Assembly: GCF_024343735.1 (NCBI RefSeq)
Contig: NZ_RJUE01000055.1
Span: 112,423-176,422 of the forward strand
Origin: Lacihabitans sp. CCS-44
GTDB lineage: Bacteria > Bacteroidota > Bacteroidia > Cytophagales > Spirosomataceae
Reading direction: 5' to 3'
DNA: 64,000 nucleotides
Shown: in pieces, positions 8,506 through 16,554 of the stretch
How the letters are laid out: each line of letters opens with the position of its first letter
Numbering within the stretch: position 1 is the stretch's first letter
Program-made: the position numbers and the translations under genes
Notes under the pieces: generated by a model
Seen by the model: only the letters and a program-made list of their open reading frames with translations
The model's database searches: none
Told to the model about the DNA's origin: nothing

Positions 8506-8919
8506 CTATGCTCTTTTAAATCCTAACATCCACCCAGACAAAGCCCCAGCAATTGCCGAAATGATGGCGTAAACTAAAGTGTCAACAAACACTCCAGACC
8601 AAGTCATAAGCGTAGATGTACCTAGCAACATGCAGTCATAGCTAAAAGCAATTAAGGCACCAATCAAAGCTCCCGATATTGCACCTGACATCCATGTTCT
8701 GATACCTGCCCATTTCTCAAAAATGTAAGTTAAAAGAAAACTTGCTGCCAGATTCCCAACTACAAGTACTATCAAGTTTGGTTCGGCTTGCACGCCAGAC
8801 ATGCCAGGGTTTGTGCTGGCCAATAAGTCTTTGAAAACAATGGTGTACATCAAAAAGCCGCCCATAAAGTAGCCTACAAAGCCAAGTAGAGTTCCAAAAA
8901 TCAATTTGTTCGTGTTCAT
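8506..8919 (-). CDS. four-helix integral membrane protein, unknown
   Basis: A 137-residue protein with four clear transmembrane stretches (residues about 7-27, 48-66, 78-96 and 110-132), separated by short loops. It is rich in Gly and Ala, with repeated small-residue spacing (MSGAISGALIGALIAF, AIISAIAGALSGWMLGF) typical of tightly packed helices. It resembles the general shape of DUF1761-like Bacteroidota membrane proteins, but I cannot confirm the family. It is a single-gene unit: upstream lies the end of the DUF4301 gene after a 76-base gap, downstream a shared terminator. Confidence 0.75.
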   Translation of the reverse strand: MNTNKLIFGTLLGFVGYFMGGFLMYTIVFKDLLASTNPGMSGVQAEPNLIVLVVGNLAASFLLTYIFEKWAGIRTWMSGAISGALIGALIAFSYDCMLLGTSTLMTWSGVFVDTLVYAIISAIAGALSGWMLGFKRA

Positions 8920-8995
8920 ATTATATTTATTTAGGGTTTAAATTATATGAATATACAACCAATTTCCGAAACACCAAAATATTAAGCCACTAATA

Positions 8996-10477
8996 TTAAG
9001 CGGGTTGGTGCTCTTTTCGGAGTAAATCGTTCACGGTTTTTACAGGATTAAAAGTAATCAAAGGCACTTCCACAAACAATGTATTCCAGTCAGACATGGC
9101 TCCGTTCCATAGCCCTGGCAATTCTTGGGCTTTCAGGGTTTTTCCACTTTGCGATTTCTCTGTTATGAATCCTGTCTTTGGGTCTCGGAATTTTAATAAA
9201 TCGTATTTTTCTTTTTTATGATTTTTAGTGGCACAAATCAAATCCACGGGATTGAAGTGTGTAGCTTTCTCAAAAATCTCTTTCTGCTTTTTGTTTTTCA
9301 TGTCAAACTGAGCCGATTCCACAATCTGTAGTGAGATAGATTCGTCACTGTTTTTAGCCCAAAATGGTCCACCACCTGGCTCTCCCACGTTTTTTACCAT
9401 ACCGCAGATTCTGAGCGGGCGATCGAGTTTCGAAATCGCAAACTTGTATTTCTCCTCTGGCGACCAATTTCTAAATCCTTTGGGAGTTTCTACACTTAGA
9501 TTTTCCTTGATAAATCTGATGGCCTTATTTACCATATAAACCGAGGGCTCGGGTTTTTCGAGTCTTTTCAGGAAATAGAAAATCTGTTTTTGAAAACTTA
9601 ACAGCAAACCTGCTAATGCTTTTTTGTAGAGTATAGTTTCACTTTTTAAATGATCCGGCACCACATTGTCTACATTTTTAATGAAAATTATATCGGCATC
9701 TACATCGTTTAGGTTTTCGAGTAAAGCTCCATGTCCGGCTGGTCTGAAAAGCAAATTGCCTTTTCCATCTAAAAACGGTTCGTTGTCCATGCCTACCGCA
9801 ATAGTGTCAGTGGAGGCTTTTTGTTCTGAAAACGATATATCAAATTTTACACTGTATTCAGCTTCATAGCTTTTCAAAACCTTGCTTATGAGGTCTTTGA
9901 ACTTTTTTCTGTGCTCAGGCGAAACCGTGAAATGTAGTCTTACTTTACCTTTGTTGTTGGCATATTGAGCACCTTCAACCAGGTGTTCTTCTAAAGCAGT
10001 TCGGGTAGAATCGCCGTATGCGTGAAACTCCAATAATCCTTTCGGTAAGTTGCCGTAGTCAAGTCCATTTGAGCCTAAAAGGGCCTCCAATTGTTCTTGT
10101 TTTTCGTTGGTTTTTAAGAAATTGGATAGGCTCTTGTAGAAAGCAAAAGATTTGATTTGCTCATGGTATTGTTCCACTGACTTGTCTGACTTGCCCTCGT
10201 CTTTGGCTGCATAAAGCGACTTAAACATCCTACTGGCCGCTCCTGAGGCTGGTACAAACTTCAAAAGTTTCTTTTTAGCCGCTTCCTGATTAAAAAGCTC
10301 CAGATATTCATTGAGTTCTTTTTCTTCAAGCTTTATCATTCCGTCACCTATTGTGGCGGCTCTTTTGGCGGTCATAAACGGAAAACCCTCCTTGAAGTTA
10401 TCTATTTGTTGCTCAATTGTCTTTAAATCGCTGCCACGATCGGCTATTTGTTTAAGGTCTTTTTCGGTAAAACTCAT
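8996..10477 (-). CDS. DUF4301 family protein
   Basis: A 493-residue cytoplasmic protein matching the Bacteroidota-specific DUF4301 family in size and landmarks. The N-terminal region leads to FVPASGAASRMFKSL near residue 75, a glycine-rich loop characteristic of the family that resembles the nucleotide-binding loop of nucleotidyltransferases. Further landmarks are LFRPAGHGALLENLNDVDADIIFIKNVDN in the middle and RICGMVKNVGEPGGGPFW towards the C-terminus. The combination of a G-rich loop, a PAGHGAL motif and a DADIIFIKNVD acidic patch suggests a sugar- or nucleotide-activating enzyme, but no reaction is established from the sequence. No signal peptide. It stands alone, 130 bases from the tRNA-Gln gene. 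Confidence 0.88.
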   Translation of the reverse strand: MSFTEKDLKQIADRGSDLKTIEQQIDNFKEGFPFMTAKRAATIGDGMIKLEEKELNEYLELFNQEAAKKKLLKFVPASGAASRMFKSLYAAKDEGKSDKSVEQYHEQIKSFAFYKSLSNFLKTNEKQEQLEALLGSNGLDYGNLPKGLLEFHAYGDSTRTALEEHLVEGAQYANNKGKVRLHFTVSPEHRKKFKDLISKVLKSYEAEYSVKFDISFSEQKASTDTIAVGMDNEPFLDGKGNLLFRPAGHGALLENLNDVDADIIFIKNVDNVVPDHLKSETILYKKALAGLLLSFQKQIFYFLKRLEKPEPSVYMVNKAIRFIKENLSVETPKGFRNWSPEEKYKFAISKLDRPLRICGMVKNVGEPGGGPFWAKNSDESISLQIVESAQFDMKNKKQKEIFEKATHFNPVDLICATKNHKKEKYDLLKFRDPKTGFITEKSQSGKTLKAQELPGLWNGAMSDWNTLFVEVPLITFNPVKTVNDLLRKEHQPA

Positions 10478-10580
10478 GGGTAAAGAATTGAATATTATTT
10501 GGAATTCAATTAGGCAAAAAGTTTTAGGATAAGCAAGTATTCAAAAGGAAAATGAAGCTAGAAGGGGATAAAAAACAAAA

Positions 10581-10600
10581 AAGTCGCTCGAAAGCGACTT
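10581..10600 (-). terminator. intrinsic terminator of tRNA-Gln
   Basis: A perfect 8-bp stem, AAGTCGCT/AGCGACTT with a 4-base loop, is followed on the minus strand by a six-U run and further U-rich sequence. It lies 6 bases beyond the 3' end of the tRNA. Confidence 0.9.
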
Positions 10601-10606
10601 TTTTTG

Positions 10607-10677
10607 TTGGCTTACCAGGGCTCGAACCTGGAATAACGGCACCAAAAACCGCTGTGTTACCATTACACCATAAGCCA
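10607..10677 (-). tRNA. tRNA-Gln (anticodon TTG)
   Basis: Folded by eye on the minus strand. The acceptor stem TGGCTTA/TAAGCCA is perfect (7 bp). The D-arm is GTGT/ACAC with loop AATGGTA. The anticodon stem GCGGT/GCCGT encloses loop TTTTGGT, placing TTG at positions 34-36. The T-arm CCAGG-TTCGAGC-CCTGG is canonical, and the discriminator is A. CCA is not encoded, so it must be added after transcription. The tRNA is a single gene, 71 bases, followed by a strong terminator. Confidence 0.97.
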
Positions 10678-10798
10678 ATCCTGTAATGTGGGTGCAAAAT
10701 TAAGCCAAGTGTCTAATTCTTCCAAGTAGTTTTCGAAAAATCTTTGAAACTATTTTTGAGCATACTACCTTTTGAAGGCTTTATGGTTTGTCAAAATC

Positions 10799-11593
10799 TT
10801 ATAAATACTTGAATGCCAAAGGGTCAGGAAATAGGAACTGATAATTGCTTTTTTGGGAAAACTTTTCGGCTGATATCGTTTTTTTTGAAGAATCTCTGTT
10901 TTTATCACTCTTAGGTTTGGTGTTTTTGCTACAAGTGGCCCAAATCTCCGCCCTTGTTGGATGCTCTGGACTTACAATATTAAAAGTTTCGTCCCAAATA
11001 TTTTCTTCTACCAAACTCGCTATGGCCCCCACGGCGTCATCTTGATGGATATAGTTTACCCTCGAAAAATCGGCGGAAGTTTGTGCTGAAAAATATTTAC
11101 AGGGATTTCTGTCATAGCCCATCAGTCCGCCAAATCGTACTACTAAATATTGTTTTCTGAAATTTTTACAAAAGTCAATCACAAGATTTTCCGCCATAAA
11201 TAGAAAATGCGACGGGTTAGCATCTTCTTCTATCATTTCTTTTTCGATGTTGGGATACACCGAGGTGGAGCTTACAAATAATATCTTCTTAAGCTTTTCA
11301 GACTTTTTGCATTCGGACAGAATATTTTCTATTTGTCTAAGGTGAAATTCTTCTCCTAATGCCTTCGCTTTGGGGGGGATATTTATAATCAATATTTCGG
11401 AGTCAAAGAAAGAAGTTTTACCAATAAATTCTGGTTGAAAAGCTATTTGGTAGGCATTGATCCCGCTATTTTTCAAAGCTTCTATTTTTTCTGGGCTTGT
11501 TGTGCTGCCTTTTACTTCCATGTTTTTTGTCAAAAAAGCCAATGCTAAGGGTTTTCCTAGCCAACCGCTGCCTAAAATTGATATTGTATTCAT
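10799..11593 (-). CDS. NAD(P)-binding epimerase-like protein (extended SDR)
   Basis: A 264-residue cytoplasmic Rossmann-fold protein of the YeeZ-like/NAD-dependent epimerase group. The nucleotide-binding motif ISILGSGWLGKPLALAF opens the chain; the second strand ends ILIINIPPKAK. The segment KKILFVSSTSVYP contains the catalytic-Ser-like SST, but the Tyr-x3-Lys of classical epimerases is replaced by FLFMAENLVIDF, so the usual catalytic Tyr is missing. C-terminal substrate-region marks YIHQDDAVGAI and TFNIVSPEHPTRAEIW are well conserved. It may bind NAD(P) and act on an unknown sugar or be non-catalytic. Monocistronic, separated from uridine kinase by divergent promoters. Confidence 0.82.
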   Translation of the reverse strand: MNTISILGSGWLGKPLALAFLTKNMEVKGSTTSPEKIEALKNSGINAYQIAFQPEFIGKTSFFDSEILIINIPPKAKALGEEFHLRQIENILSECKKSEKLKKILFVSSTSVYPNIEKEMIEEDANPSHFLFMAENLVIDFCKNFRKQYLVVRFGGLMGYDRNPCKYFSAQTSADFSRVNYIHQDDAVGAIASLVEENIWDETFNIVSPEHPTRAEIWATCSKNTKPKSDKNRDSSKKTISAEKFSQKSNYQFLFPDPLAFKYL

Positions 11594-11727
11594 AGTTATT
11601 TCACAACGAAATTTGAAATATAATGGTTTGGAAAAAATGTTTTCTGTCCAAAAATGGCCAATTCCACAGCGAGATTTATTAGTTTTGTATCCGAAATTTT
11701 AATTTTTTAACAATTTTGGTAATTTAA

Positions 11728-12348
11728 ATGGCTAAGCCTTACATAATCGGTATTACGGGAGGTAGTGCTTCGGGTAAAACGTATTTTCTTCATAGTTTAC
11801 TGAGCCATTTTACTAAAGACGAGGTTTGTCTTATTTCGCAAGATAATTATTACAAAACCCGTGATTTGGTACCAAAAGACAATAACAAAGTCGAGAATTT
11901 CGACTTGCCCGAGTCTATCGATTTTGAGTTGTTTTCGCAACATATCAACGACCTCAAAAACGGAAAAGAGGTAAGAATGCCAGAATATACCTTCGATATT
12001 TTTGACAAAGAACCCAATATTCTTGTTTTCAAACCTGCTCCTATAATAGTGGTTGAAGGTATTTTTGTTTTTCACGATCCTTACATTTCTGCACTACTTA
12101 ATCTTAAGGTGTTTATAGATGCCTTGGAGCATATCAAAATCCGCCGAAGAATTATCAGAGACAACAATGAACGTGGTTACGACCTTGATTCTGTACTTTA
12201 TAGGTGGGAAAACCACGTAGCTCCAACTTATGAAAAATTCATAAAACCTACCAAACAAGACGCAGACATCATCATTAACAACAACAAACATTTTGAAAAC
12301 GGACTTAAAATCTTGACGGCTTTTTTGCAAAATATCCTCAAAAAATAG
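11728..12348 (+). CDS. udk: uridine kinase
   Basis: Phosphorylates uridine and cytidine in pyrimidine salvage, cytoplasmic. The 206-residue chain has the P-loop GITGGSASGKT at residues 8-18, the substrate-loop ISQDNYYK, the FDLPESIDFELF segment (family consensus N-F-D-H-P), the core strand IIVVEGIFVF and the lid-region arginines in IRRRIIRDNNERG. Length fits the family (200-215). The Asp-Leu-Pro in place of Asp-His-Pro in the substrate loop is a mild variation seen in some Bacteroidota kinases. No partner gene is adjacent in the same unit: the next gene begins 127 bases downstream. Confidence 0.92.
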   Translation: MAKPYIIGITGGSASGKTYFLHSLLSHFTKDEVCLISQDNYYKTRDLVPKDNNKVENFDLPESIDFELFSQHINDLKNGKEVRMPEYTFDIFDKEPNILVFKPAPIIVVEGIFVFHDPYISALLNLKVFIDALEHIKIRRRIIRDNNERGYDLDSVLYRWENHVAPTYEKFIKPTKQDADIIINNNKHFENGLKILTAFLQNILKK

Positions 12349-12475
12349 ACATTTTGGTCTTTTTTACTTGCTCACAAAGTATTTCTACCTTACTTAAAAT
12401 TACGACATTCTACGCTAAAATGGCTTAGTTGATTGGTGTAGCTTTACATCATGAAAACTGTTAAAATTTATAGCC

Positions 12476-12709
12476 ATGAGAAATCAAAAATTAGAAATCG
12501 TTCTTGAAGGATTTGACTTGTCTGATAGTCAACTGAAAGGGCTTGAGAAAGAAGTTAACGGATTGGTGGCCAGGCATTTGGTAAATTCCCAAATCAGTAA
12601 GTCAATCGGTACCAAGCTTCGTATCAATCCTGAGTGGTTGGGTATTTGGCTTAAAAAATTCAAAAACGAAACCTTGCTCAACAAAGCCAAGACTTTCAAG
12701 CCTTTTTGA
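12476..12709 (+). CDS. unknown 77-residue protein, first of a two-gene unit
   Basis: I do not recognise this small soluble protein. It opens with MRNQKLEIVLEGFDLSDSQL and is amphipathic-helical for most of its length. The second half is strongly basic with aromatic residues (INPEWLGIWLKKFKNETL and a KAKTFKPF end). No cysteines, no signal peptide, no membrane segment. Its stop codon is only 3 bases from the start of the Cys-rich gene at 12713, so they are translationally linked and likely act together. It could be a partner, a regulator or a leader-like substrate; nothing decides between these. Confidence 0.7.
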   Translation: MRNQKLEIVLEGFDLSDSQLKGLEKEVNGLVARHLVNSQISKSIGTKLRINPEWLGIWLKKFKNETLLNKAKTFKPF

Positions 12710-12712
12710 ACA

Positions 12713-13087
12713 ATGGAAAAACAAAAGTACGCATGCCCTTCCGCTACCAACAGCGAAGGGGCATCGCTTTTCGGTATTGTGGGTAACGATGGTTTCGTGA
12801 AATTTCTTCCTCATGTGGTGCCTTTGGACGCTGAGCTTATTAAGGCTGGTAACAACCGTGGAAATCCCGAAGCAAGATTTAGATATACCAATACATGTGC
12901 CGAAAGAGGCTGTAGGCAATGGACGGGTGAAAAATGCGGAGTTGTTGACAAAGTTCTGACTTTGGAATCGCAGGTGCAGGAAGTTAAAGCTCAGAATTGC
13001 CCAATCATGAATGATTGCCGCTGGTTTGCCCAAGACGGCACAAGGGCTTGTAAGGTGTGTCCGCTGGTTATTGCGGACATGATTTAG
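12713..13087 (+). CDS. eight-cysteine small protein, likely metal or Fe-S binding
   Basis: A 124-residue cytoplasmic protein with cysteines at residues 8, 62, 67, 75, 96, 102, 113 and 116. The spacing C-x4-C-x7-C, then C-x5-C-x10-C-x2-C (TCAERGCRQW, EKCG, NCPIMNDCRWF, ACKVCPLV), suggests one or two zinc or iron-sulfur sites; four central residues are aromatic or glycine-rich as in small ferredoxin-like folds. There is no signal peptide or lipobox, so disulfide stabilisation in the periplasm is unlikely. I cannot name a family. The upstream 77-residue gene is coupled to it. The pair converges on nrdB with a shared terminator between. Confidence 0.75.
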   Translation: MEKQKYACPSATNSEGASLFGIVGNDGFVKFLPHVVPLDAELIKAGNNRGNPEARFRYTNTCAERGCRQWTGEKCGVVDKVLTLESQVQEVKAQNCPIMNDCRWFAQDGTRACKVCPLVIADMI

Positions 13088-13123
13088 ATAGAATTAAGGT
13101 AGTTTAGGTTAATGGTAAATGTC

Positions 13124-13152
13124 AAAAGCCCCACTTTCTGAGTGAGGCTTTT
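13124..13152. terminator. shared terminator between Cys-rich gene and nrdB
   Basis: A stem AAAAGCC-(C)CACT / AGTG-(A)GGCTTTT with a short TTCTG loop; flanking A- and T-runs make it usable on both strands. It sits midway between the convergent genes. Confidence 0.8.
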
Positions 13153-13181
13153 ATTGTTATTTCTAAAAAACTAAGTTCAAA

Positions 13182-14168
13182 TCAAAAGTCTTCGTCCAAT
13201 GAGAATGACATTTTTTCTCTGTCAGATGTTACACCAGCTTTTTGATATTCTCCAACTCTTTTTTCAAAGAAATTGGTTTTGCCCTGAAGGGAGATTAAGT
13301 CCATGAAATCAAATGGATTGGTGGCGTTGTAAACTTTAGGCAATTGCAATTGCTCCAAAAGGTGATCTGCAACGAATTCTATATATTGGCACATTTGTGG
13401 TGCGTTCATACCAATTAGTGAAACCGGCAATGAATCCGAAACAAATTCTTTTTCTATTTCTACTGCGTCAGTAATTATTTTCGTTACATCTTCAGGATTC
13501 ATTTTGTTTTTTATATACTCTGTGTACAGCATACAAGCAAAATCCCTGTGCAAGCCTTCATCTCTCGAAATCAACTCGTTTGAAAACGTTAAACCTGGCA
13601 TCAAACCGCGTTTTTTAAGCCAGAAAATCGAACAGAATGATCCGGAGAAAAATATACCCTCAACAGCTGCAAAGGCAATCAAACGCTCAATAAAATTTCC
13701 GTTTTCAATCCAACGCATCGCCCAAGCTGCCTTTTTTGCCACACAAGGGATATGATCAATAGCATGCAGCAATCTGTCTCTTTCTTTTTGGTCTTTGATG
13801 TAAGTGTCTATCAAAAGCGAGTATACTTCTGCATGGATATTCTCTATCATTATCTGAAAACCATAAAAACATTTGGCTTCAGGAAATTGTACGTTTGAAA
13901 GGAAACCAACAGCGAGGTTTTCGTTTACAATACCATCTGATGCTGCAAAAAATGCCAAAACGTGCGAAATAAAATGACGCTCGCCATCATTCATGGCTTC
14001 CCAGTCTTTGGTATCTTGCGATAAATCCAATTCTTCGGCTGTCCAAAATGAAGCTTCGGCGTTTTTATAAAATTCCCAAATATCTGAGTGCTTTATGGGG
14101 AAAATTACGAATCTGTTTGGGTCTTCAATGAGTAAAGGTTCGGTGAGTTTTAGGTCTGCGTCTGTCAT
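13182..14168 (-). CDS. nrdB: class I ribonucleotide reductase, small (beta) subunit
   Basis: Supplies the tyrosyl radical for reduction of ribonucleotides to deoxyribonucleotides. The 328-residue chain shows the di-iron ligands Asp78 (FFAASDGIV), Glu109 and His112 (IENIHAEVY), and the radical-bearing Tyr116, at the spacing found in E. coli NrdB. Later ligands are in [13 protein letters not shown] and [14 protein letters not shown]. The C-terminal peptide SFSLDEDF matches the tail that docks in the large subunit. Length resembles the eukaryote-like class Ia subunits of Bacteroidota. The large subunit gene nrdA is not adjacent in this window. A TAATTTTG -7 element lies 38 bases upstream of the start. 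Confidence 0.96.
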   Translation of the reverse strand: MTDADLKLTEPLLIEDPNRFVIFPIKHSDIWEFYKNAEASFWTAEELDLSQDTKDWEAMNDGERHFISHVLAFFAASDGIVNENLAVGFLSNVQFPEAKCFYGFQIMIENIHAEVYSLLIDTYIKDQKERDRLLHAIDHIPCVAKKAAWAMRWIENGNFIERLIAFAAVEGIFFSGSFCSIFWLKKRGLMPGLTFSNELISRDEGLHRDFACMLYTEYIKNKMNPEDVTKIITDAVEIEKEFVSDSLPVSLIGMNAPQMCQYIEFVADHLLEQLQLPKVYNATNPFDFMDLISLQGKTNFFEKRVGEYQKAGVTSDREKMSFSLDEDF

Positions 14169-14205
14169 TATTTAAGAGTAGTATATTTTTTTTCATTCAG
14201 TATTT

Positions 14206-14213
14206 CAAAATTA
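14206..14213 (-). promoter_or_regulatory. candidate -7 element of nrdB
   Basis: Minus-strand TAATTTTG matches the Bacteroidota sigma-A consensus TAnnTTTG. It lies 38 bases before the nrdB ATG. A TTTG occurs about 17 bases further upstream, slightly closer than the usual 19-21. Confidence 0.4.
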
Positions 14214-14346
14214 CATCAAAAAATCAGTAACAAAAATATTTTTTTGCCTTTTTTCCGTTCTATCATTTTATTAACTCTAAACCGTTTTTTTTGTTTGCAA
14301 TTTATCCTAATTTTAGGTTTAGAATGTTGAAAATAATTTCATAAAT

Positions 14347-15147
14347 ATGAATAGTAACGGCTTAAAATTAAGATTGGTAATAGGCTTGGTGATGGCCGGA
14401 ATGGCTCTGTTGAGTTATTATGGAAAAACGCAAGAAAATCCATTAACTGGTGAAAAACAGCAAGTTAGCTTGTCTCCAATGGAGGAGGTGGCCATGGGTT
14501 TGCAGTCTGCTCCTCAGATGGCTCAAGAGTACGGCGGACTATATCCTGACGACAAAGTGCAACAGGAAATTAAGGCTATTGGGAGAGAGTTAGTGCAAAC
14601 TTTCAACAACGAGGTGGAGTCTTTTGGGCACGGTAATCCTTACCAATTTGATTTTCATGTTTTGCGTGATCCACAAACGGTTAATGCTTTTGCACTTCCT
14701 GGCGGACAGGTATTTATTACAGTAGGCTTGTTAAGTAGGCTTAAGTCTAAGGATCAAATTGCGGGTGTTCTAGGTCACGAAATTGCCCATGTCGTCTACC
14801 GACATTCGTCAGAACAAATGGCTAAATCGGAGTTTTATCAAGGTTTGGCTGGAGCTGCTACAGCCGCTGCAGGCGACATGGGAGCTTCGCAAATAGCTAA
14901 CTATGTGGCTCAAATGAAGCTCATGAAATTTGGTAGAGACGATGAGTTGGAATCAGATGAATTTGGCGTAAAATATATGCTCAAAGCTGGCTATAATGCA
15001 GAGTCTATGATAGAGGTGATGGAGATTCTGGCCGAGGCCTCAGGCGGTAGGAGTAGAGACGAATTTATGAGTTCGCATCCCAGTCCCGACAACCGAATTG
15101 GTAGAATTAAAGAACACATCGAAAAATATAAAAAGGAAATGCGTTGA
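14347..15147 (+). CDS. M48 family metalloprotease, membrane-anchored
   Basis: Zinc metalloprotease of the M48 (Oma1/BepA/LoiP) group, 266 residues, probably acting in the periplasm on envelope proteins. An N-terminal hydrophobic segment (residues about 8-24, VIGLVMAGMALLSYYG) is a signal anchor. The zinc site HEIAH spans residues 144-148, and the third ligand lies in the ELESDEFG motif. The segment NAFALPGGQVFITVGLL is the family hallmark before the zinc helix. The C-terminus has SSHPSPDNRIGRI, the usual end of the LoiP/BepA catalytic domain, and no TPR domain follows. Single-gene unit with a strong terminator downstream. Confidence 0.92.
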   Translation: MNSNGLKLRLVIGLVMAGMALLSYYGKTQENPLTGEKQQVSLSPMEEVAMGLQSAPQMAQEYGGLYPDDKVQQEIKAIGRELVQTFNNEVESFGHGNPYQFDFHVLRDPQTVNAFALPGGQVFITVGLLSRLKSKDQIAGVLGHEIAHVVYRHSSEQMAKSEFYQGLAGAATAAAGDMGASQIANYVAQMKLMKFGRDDELESDEFGVKYMLKAGYNAESMIEVMEILAEASGGRSRDEFMSSHPSPDNRIGRIKEHIEKYKKEMR

Positions 15148-15170
15148 GCTATCTTTCAGGAATTGTTGAA

Positions 15171-15202
15171 GTCTCGTTGGCCAGGGTCAACGAGACTTTT
15201 TT
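15171..15202 (+). terminator. intrinsic terminator of the M48 protease gene
   Basis: A perfect 9-bp stem, GTCTCGTTG/CAACGAGAC with an 8-base loop, is followed by six T residues, 23 bases after the stop codon. Confidence 0.93.
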
Positions 15203-15256
15203 GGCTTCAGGGATAAACTATACTTAATATTACTTCCAACTAAACACTTAAAGTCC

Positions 15257-15264
15257 TAATTTTG
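15257..15264 (+). promoter_or_regulatory. candidate -7 element of argG
   Basis: TAATTTTG fits TAnnTTTG exactly and lies 32 bases before the argG start. No convincing TTTG -33 element is seen at the right distance. No ARG-box-like palindrome is evident. Confidence 0.4.
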
Positions 15265-15296
15265 CGGAAATTTTTGGGGCATTTAAAATCAGATAG

Positions 15297-16496
15297 ATGA
15301 AAAAAGTAGTTTTGGCTTACAGTGGTGGTTTAGACACATCTTTTTGTGTGAAATATTTGGGCGAAGAAAAAGGCATGGAAGTGCACTCTGTGTTGGTTGA
15401 TACGGGTGGCTTTACAGACGCTGAAGTAGCTGACATCGAGAAAAAAGCCTATGAATTAGGCGTAAAATCTCACTATACCGCCAGAGTGGCAGACAAATAC
15501 TACAAAGAGTGTATCAAATATCTGGTTTTTGGAAATATCCTCAAGAACAACACTTATCCGCTTTCGGTAAGTGCTGAGCGTATTTTTCAAGCCATCGCCG
15601 TGGCAGAATATGCCAAATCTATTGGAGCAACTGCCATAGCCCATGGTTCAACAGGTGCTGGTAATGACCAAGTGCGTTTTGATATGGCCTTCAGAATTAT
15701 AGTTCCAGAAGCAGAAATTATCACGCCCATCAGAGATTTGAAACTATCGAGAGAAGAGGAAATAGAGTTTTTAAAAGCAAAAGGTGTGGTGCGTGAATGG
15801 CACAAATCGACGTATTCTATCAACCAAGGCCTTTGGGGAACTTCGGTAGGTGGAAAAGAAACCCTGAACTCTTGGGATAATCTGCCTGAAAGTGCTTGGC
15901 CGACACAATTGACCAAGAAAAAGCCGAGTGAAATAACCTTAGAATTTGTTAAAGGTGAGCTTAAAGCTGTAAACAATCGCAGATTTAAAAATCCAGTAGA
16001 AGCCATCAGAAGAGTGCATGAATTGGCCTCTCCGTATGCCATTGGCCGTGATACACACGTGGGCGACACCATTATCGGTATCAAGGGTCGTGTGGGTTTC
16101 GAAGCTGCTGCACCATTGATTATCATAAAATCACACCATTTGCTAGAGAAACATGTACTGACTAAATGGCAACAATACTGGAAACAAAACCTGGCCGAAT
16201 GGTACGGGATGTTACTACACGAAGGTCAGTTTAATGAGCCAGTTTTGCGTGACATTGAAGCTTATTTTGATAATAGCCAAAGCAATGTTTCGGGCGTGGT
16301 AAGGGTACAGTTGGCTCCTTATAATTTCCAGATTTTGGGTATCAAATCAGACTATGACCTGATGTCACCAGTATTTGGTAGTTACGGAGAAATGAACAAC
16401 GCTTGGTCAGGTGACGACGTAAGAGGTTTCTCAAAAATAGCCTCCAACCAAGTGATGATTCATCAAAAAATTCAGGAATTGGCGGAGAAGAAGTGA
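15297..16496 (+). CDS. argG: argininosuccinate synthase
   Basis: Joins citrulline and aspartate with ATP use in arginine biosynthesis, cytoplasmic. The 399-residue protein begins MKKVVLAYSGGLDTSFCVKYL, containing the ATP-pyrophosphatase loop SGGLDTS. The citrulline/aspartate-binding region is seen in AIAHGSTGAGNDQVRFD and in the conserved EWHKSTYSINQGLWG. Other marks are RDTHVGDTIIGIKGRVGFEAAAP. Length and motifs are those of a complete, functional enzyme. It is the only arginine gene here and is flanked by terminators on both sides, so it is monocistronic. Confidence 0.97.
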   Translation: MKKVVLAYSGGLDTSFCVKYLGEEKGMEVHSVLVDTGGFTDAEVADIEKKAYELGVKSHYTARVADKYYKECIKYLVFGNILKNNTYPLSVSAERIFQAIAVAEYAKSIGATAIAHGSTGAGNDQVRFDMAFRIIVPEAEIITPIRDLKLSREEEIEFLKAKGVVREWHKSTYSINQGLWGTSVGGKETLNSWDNLPESAWPTQLTKKKPSEITLEFVKGELKAVNNRRFKNPVEAIRRVHELASPYAIGRDTHVGDTIIGIKGRVGFEAAAPLIIIKSHHLLEKHVLTKWQQYWKQNLAEWYGMLLHEGQFNEPVLRDIEAYFDNSQSNVSGVVRVQLAPYNFQILGIKSDYDLMSPVFGSYGEMNNAWSGDDVRGFSKIASNQVMIHQKIQELAEKK

Positions 16497-16520
16497 AATT
16501 TAGTGTTTTAGGATATTTGA

Positions 16521-16554
16521 AAAGGCCGGTTTCTTTGGGGAATCGGCTTTTTTT
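16521..16554 (+). terminator. intrinsic terminator of argG
   Basis: A stem AAAGGCCGGTTT / AATCGGCTTT with one bulged G and a G-rich loop is followed by a run of seven T residues, about 25 bases after the stop codon. Confidence 0.85.

Noticed and set aside
12602..13033. 143-residue minus-strand ORF opposite the Cys-rich gene
   Set aside because: The plus-strand gene has cysteine spacing, tight coupling and a terminator; the shadow has none of these.
15587..16126. 179-residue minus-strand ORF within argG
   Set aside because: Antisense shadow of a conserved gene; no start-site or domain support.
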